Assembly: GCA_030737835.1 (NCBI GenBank)
Contig: CM060849.1
Coordinates: 12,605,716 to 12,669,715 of the forward strand
Length of the DNA stretch: 64,000 nt
Direction of reading: 5' to 3'
Origin: Acorus gramineus
Taxonomy: Eukaryota; Streptophyta; Magnoliopsida; Acorales; Acoraceae
The notes beneath the pieces were generated by a model that was given only the letters and a program-made list of their open reading frames with translations, searched no databases and was not told the origin of the DNA. Below are positions 62,664 to 64,000 of the stretch, piece by piece; within the stretch, counting starts at the first letter, position 1; the number at the start of each line of letters is the position of its first letter. The translations under genes were made by a program, and so were the position numbers.

Positions 62664-62943
62664 GGGTTTTTTTTGTTTTCACTCCCTGTAAACATATCTA
62701 TTTAGGAATTGATCCATCACTTCTTCATATTTTGATTTTAGTCTCCATGTTTAAAAGATATGTTCCTTTTTAGTCTCTCCTAGGGACTAAAAACAAAACT
62801 AAATAATTTAAGGATAAGTCTCTCCCAGAGACTAAAAAGGTACATATTCTTTAAATCTGAGAACTAAAACCAAAATACGAAGAATTGAGGGATCAATCAC
62901 TAAATCCTATGACTTATGGGGACTTAAAAATAAAAATCCCTAA
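62664..62943. mobile_element. Foldback/MITE-like palindromic element
   Basis: Two arms are inverse: GATCCATCACTTCTTCATATTTTGATTTTAGTCTCC and GATATGTTCCTTTTTAGTCTCTCC on the left, and the complements on the right (GAGAGACTAAAAAGG, AGAACTAAAACCAAAATACG, AAGAATTGAGGGATCAATCAC). The outer ends read GGGTTTTTTTTG and TAAAAATCCC. No coding frame. Confidence 0.7.
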
Positions 62944-64000
62944 AATTAAAACATAAACTATTTTTGAAAATTGAGTGGACATTAAATTAAAAAAAAAAAC
63001 GAAAACGAATACTGAACTATTTTATTTAAATCGTTATTTAACCAAAAAAAAGTACAAAAATCACCTACATGCACATTAAGGCCCTGTTTGATAACGCAAT
63101 TAGGGGGTGATTCTGCTTTTAATTAAACAGAAAATTCAAACGTGTTACGAAACGAGTTTAAAAAAACTAATTTAATTAAAAAATTAATTACAACTTTTAA
63201 TGTAAAAATATTGTTTTTTAAAAAACGTAAAAAATATATTTTTTTTTTAAATTAAAATCTATTTAAATTATTTTATTTAAAATCTTATTTAAACGTGTTT
63301 TAAAATAGAACATAAAAAATGCATATCCACACATGAAAATAAAACATTTTTTTAAGATTACAACACTGATGCCACAGTCAAAACAGTGTCAGTGCATAAG
63401 GAGCCAAGCACGTGTGTTGGTATTGTTGGCATTCATAGTCGAAAGAGGAAAAACAAAACAAAACAAAACAAAAGGACCGATATTTAAACCCCACAATTGA
63501 AAACTCACCCAACATATTTTTTTAAACCTATAAAAACCCCTTAATAAATATTAGTGTGTGACTAAATGTAAAACCACCCCAACTCATTTAGCAAAATTTT
63601 TCTCTCTCCAACCCATCTTCACCTGTTTGCCCTTCTGATTGCCGTCCACGACATCCGTCGATCACTGTCCTTTGTTCTGACGGACACTGTGGACGATGCA
63701 CACATTGGCAAGGACGTGACCGTCGGAAAGGTAGTGGTGGGATGAGTAACAATGGAGGATGGAGAGGTAGTTGGGGAGCTCTAGTCAGTCGTAGAGGGTG
63801 GAGGAGGGAGAGGAGGGGGCCGGGCAGGGGAGGAGGAGGCAATCGTCGAAGGAGAAGCCACCAGATTGGAGGAGGGTGCTGTTAGGGAGGAGGGGAGCAG
63901 AAGGTGTTAGAGAGGGGATGTCGAGAGGTAGGTTTGGTTCTAAATAGGGTGATATTAGTAAGGGTGGTTTTCCTTTGATTTCAGAGTGCATAAAAACTGA
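62944..64000. other. AT-rich then purine-rich terminal region, no gene assigned
   Basis: AT-rich up to about 63570, with a typical MITE start (GGCCCTGTTTGATAACGC) at 63082 whose partner was not found, and three AAAACAAAAC units at about 63450. From 63720 to 63950 the plus strand is strongly G/A-rich (GGAGG, GAGGG repeats). This could be a captured gene fragment or part of an element running past the window. The open frames there are low-complexity and not convincing. Confidence 0.4.

Overview
This is nuclear DNA of a flowering plant, almost certainly a eudicot. It is AT-rich, its genes are small and far apart with GT-AG introns, and the introns and intergenic space are full of miniature inverted-repeat elements (MITEs), fragments of DNA transposons and one nearly complete short LTR element. 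No bacterial-type operons, tRNA or rRNA genes, or CRISPR arrays were seen.

Layout. 0.6-12 kb: two V-ATPase subunit c (proteolipid) genes lie head to head as arms of a large inverted duplication (about 590-4020 and 7925-11915). The spacer holds a TIR element (4413-5239) and a decayed hAT transposase (about 6140-7640). 13.7-17 kb: a small GNAT-fold acetyltransferase-like gene on the plus strand. 17.0-17.6 kb: a non-autonomous hAT element with a perfect 8-bp target duplication. 18.4-18.8 kb: a fossil LTR. 20.8-28.6 kb: a many-exon F-box gene of the FBXO9/plant FBP7 type on the minus strand, tail to tail with the acetyltransferase. 28.8-37.8 kb: no host gene recognised; it holds two related long elements with FAR1-like coding scraps and TGTAAC-rich tracts, with other MITEs nested in or between them. 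40.3-42.2 kb: a three-exon gene for a 391-residue plant protein with hydrophobic segments, family not recognised. 45.2-52.9 kb: a complete long-chain acyl-CoA synthetase gene very close to Arabidopsis LACS9, with a 5'-UTR intron. 58.4-59.6 kb: a two-exon gene for a 193-residue plant-specific protein. 60.1-62.3 kb: a short LTR retrotransposon with gag-like coding only. 62.3-64 kb: repeats and a purine-rich stretch.

The host genes do not form a pathway. They are housekeeping or conserved genes: vacuolar proton pumping, acetyl transfer, ubiquitin-ligase substrate recognition and fatty-acid activation. From memory, the F-box and acetyltransferase genes correspond to adjacent Arabidopsis loci (At1g21760, At1g21770), while LACS9 (At1g77590) and the 193-residue family (At1g76980) lie on the duplicated partner segment of chromosome 1. 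The window therefore looks like a conserved ancestral block, which needs a synteny search to confirm.

The most interesting points are the inverted VHA-c pair, whose arms record later insertions one by one; the frame conflict in the first coding exons of the F-box gene; a 38-nt pure C run in one of its introns; the paired FAR1-like elements; and a dispersed repeat built on GAGGTATAT/ATATACCTC present at least seven times. I saw no convincing new multi-gene system.
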